Shown here: piece by piece, positions 61,844-64,000 of the stretch
How positions within the stretch are numbered: the first letter of the stretch is position 1
Layout: the number at the start of each line of letters is the position of its first letter
Source: Epiperipatus broadwayi
Lineage: Eukaryota; Onychophora; Udeonychophora; Euonychophora; Peripatidae
NCBI GenBank assembly: GCA_028023455.1
Contig: JAQFVV010006215.1
Location: 10,841,024 to 10,905,023 of the forward strand
Length of the DNA: 64,000 nt
Reading direction: 5' to 3'
Notes under the pieces: generated by a model
Told to the model about the DNA's origin: nothing
Seen by the model: the letters and a program-made list of their open reading frames with translations, nothing else
The model's database searches: none
Translations under genes and position numbers: made by a program

Positions 61844-61910
<67 letters not shown>
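61844..61910. repeat. (TA)n microsatellite at the LINE 3' end
   Basis: TA repeats begin immediately after the GATGAT tail of the LINE and end in an A-rich run. The array may have grown from the LINE tail or been the insertion target. Confidence 0.97.
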
Positions 61911-61915
<5 letters not shown>

Positions 61916-64000
61916 AAAAAATAAAAAAAAGAATAAATAACTATTATGTATATCTACACCCTTATACATATATTTAACATAGAGTATATAATGTGAGTTA
62001 TTTTCTTTTTAAAATGCATGCTTTACTATTACACTTAAAAATCTTAACCCTCCTTTGCTTTGCCTAATCTATCATTGAAGACTAAAGGCCCTATACTGTA
62101 ATAAATCATCTTATCTCTACCTGTTTTAAAGTGGCCGATAGATATAATCACCTGGCATGATTATATTATTTCATATTCACACAAATCAAGCTTAAAATAA
62201 TTATTAAATAAATAAAATAATAATTAACAAATAATAGAAATAATTTAACATCTTTATAATATTAATATGCTAAGTAAATACTAGTAATACTTTTTAATAA
62301 TATTTTTCTATATACTATTATTCTTCTGCCTAGATTATTTTCATGTTCTTCACTTAATTTCTCAAGCTTTGATGAAAGAAACATTCAACAAAGTTCTCCC
62401 AAGGCTCACATGTATTTAAAACTACACAGATCTCTCCAGTATTTTAAAAAGGCAACACAAATTTTTGACTGGCTTTTCTCTACTATGTATTATTATCTTT
62501 CTACATCTTGCCATCAAATGTTACATCAGATTCTCTCTATAGGTTGTATGCATCCACTTATTCTCTAGTAAGCCATCTTTTTGAGGTTTATTTATTCTTT
62601 TGCCATATCCTTTTAATCATTACCTTTTCTTGCCTCTATAGTTTTTATAATATTGTATTTTTCTATTATGGATGCTAAATATTATTTTTTTTATTATAAT
62701 TTCTCTAAATTTTAGAAAATATTTAATTCTTATAACACCTTACGTTTTATTTCATCATCAATGTTTATATCATCTTGGTAATAGAATCATTCTCAAGACT
62801 AATTGTATCTTTATCTTTTGACTCATCTTTATAATTGTTTATAACATTTCCATTCATATTTGTGTCAATGGTATACTTCTTTAGTTCATCTTCACCACAA
62901 TCTTTTACATTAATCTTAGCCCTTTTTGTCAAACTTTTCTTTGTTTAAATAATTATTCCTAATAAAGACATTCATGTTATTTACCTATGACTTTAACATC
63001 CACACTATCATTATTCATGAGTTTTATCTTCATACTAAGTTGATTTGTGTCATCAACATCACTATCTGCTTTAATTATGCTTTCCATATTTATTTTATTT
63101 TCTTCATTATGCTCTATATTAAAATTTACCTCTAGCATAATTGTAAAAGTTCATAAACAATGTTATATAATGCTTTCTGGAAAGTATTTGCAATATTATT
63201 GATCTCTTTCACACTAAAATTTTTTTTATATCAAGTTTTGTTATTACATTAAACTGAGCTTTATCTAATCTTCCACTTATTATAGCTACTTTTAATGCTT
63301 CCTCTTTAGGTTTTTAAATATTGTTCTTACTATTCACTTCCTATTTTCATTTATAAGATTGAGCTTAATCTCAACTTTAGAATCTTCTATTATCTCATAT
63401 GGTGAAATTTTTTTCACATCCATGTTCAGTTTCATAGATACTTGAATTTATATCTTTTAAATCATCTACTTTAAGTTCTTCTATTGTGCTCTAATTTATC
63501 TTCCATTCTTTCAAAAACTTGTTCTATTTTACTCAATAATCTATTTTTCATTCTCTTTTCATTTTTGTTCATTTTACTTTCCAATTTAATTTCCATTTTT
63601 TAAAATAGTTATTCCATTTTATTCAACAATCTATCTTCCAGGGTAAATATTTAATCTTATTTCTTTTCTTGAGTATCTTTTTCTGAAACAATCTTCTGAT
63701 ATTTTGTTTTCTTTATTATTGTGCTTGGTTCTTTGAATGTCATTTTGGATTTTCTTTTCCTAAATAAATAATATTTATGCTTCTGACTTATATTTTCTTG
63801 TTCCATGCTATTACATTTAGATTCCCCATCTAACCTCTTATACCAATGTTATTTAAATAATAATTTATTTTAAAGGGTTCTTTCTTAGATCAGTCCATTA
63901 ACTTCACAGAGCATCTCCATGCTTTTTTTAAATTTCTGTACAATTTTATATCTGTCTCCCTCTACTATATGTTAATTTAAATATCCATAATTATTAAGAA
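61911..64000. other. AT-rich DNA, possible decayed minus-strand coding sequence
   Basis: The plus strand is T-rich and the minus strand is Lys/Asn/Glu/Asp-rich in short broken frames at about 62,700-63,700. Examples are MNKNEKRMKNRLLSKIEQ and KVDDLKDINSSIYE, with coiled-coil-like heptads. This resembles a decayed structural ORF of a retroelement, but no domain or terminal repeat is seen and no frame exceeds about 60 codons. No host gene. Confidence 0.35.

Overview
This is about 64 kb of very AT-rich eukaryotic DNA, by eye roughly three quarters A+T. It is dominated by decayed transposable elements, inverted-repeat (foldback) elements and long microsatellites. There are no bacterial-type operons, and I found no intact host gene. 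The mix of an RTE-type LINE in four copies, a Ty3/gypsy LTR element, a Penelope-like fragment, TIR elements and long GATA and ATT microsatellites suggests intergenic or intronic DNA of a large, repeat-rich invertebrate animal genome. The sequence does not fix the phylum.

Layout. 1-5.2 kb: AT-rich DNA with a short 3' fragment of the RTE LINE (1.29-1.64 kb) and a 2-kb non-autonomous TIR element (3.2-5.2 kb). 6-13.6 kb: three large palindromic copies of one foldback repeat (6.0-6.9, 8.4-8.9 and 12.7-13.6 kb), a second copy of the TIR element (11.36-12.65 kb) and an exact 60-bp tandem duplication at 11.0 kb. 16.2 kb: an isolated tRNA-like sequence on the minus strand with both Pol III boxes and an extended central hairpin. 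18.4-21.0 kb: a heavily decayed full-length RTE copy, followed by a repeat with a hammerhead-ribozyme-like core.

24.46-29.02 kb: the best-defined element, a complete but inactivated Ty3/gypsy retrotransposon on the minus strand. It has 289-bp LTRs, a 5-bp target duplication, a primer-binding site and a polypurine tract, then gag with two zinc knuckles, protease, RT, RNase H and integrase. Several stops, a homopolymer slip and a lesion in the RT active site break it. 29.8-33.8 kb: a second hammerhead-like core, a 1.1-kb element with 35-bp terminal inverted repeats, and two kinds of local duplication. 34.0-34.6 and 37.8-38.0 kb: long GATA microsatellites around a candidate solo LTR (36.2-37.0 kb).

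39.0-41.0 kb: a 5'-truncated RTE copy on the minus strand. 42.0-42.6 kb: an inverted repeat enclosing the C-terminal end of a Penelope-like GIY-YIG endonuclease. 43-46 kb: a 318-bp tandem duplication, a 185-bp ATT array and a near-perfect hairpin with about 160-bp arms. 46.6 and 48.3 kb: two candidate spliced exons and a TATA-type promoter, the only hints of host-gene or LTR transcription. 50.6 and 56.0 kb: two more members of the foldback family. 58.6-61.84 kb: the best-preserved RTE LINE (endonuclease plus reverse transcriptase), disabled by three nonsense changes and running into a TA microsatellite. 61.9-64 kb: AT-rich DNA, perhaps with an old decayed coding sequence.

No genes here can be said to work together. 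The common theme is retrotransposition, target-primed for RTE and LTR-mediated for gypsy, followed by neutral decay. Long inverted repeats would form double-stranded RNA if transcribed.
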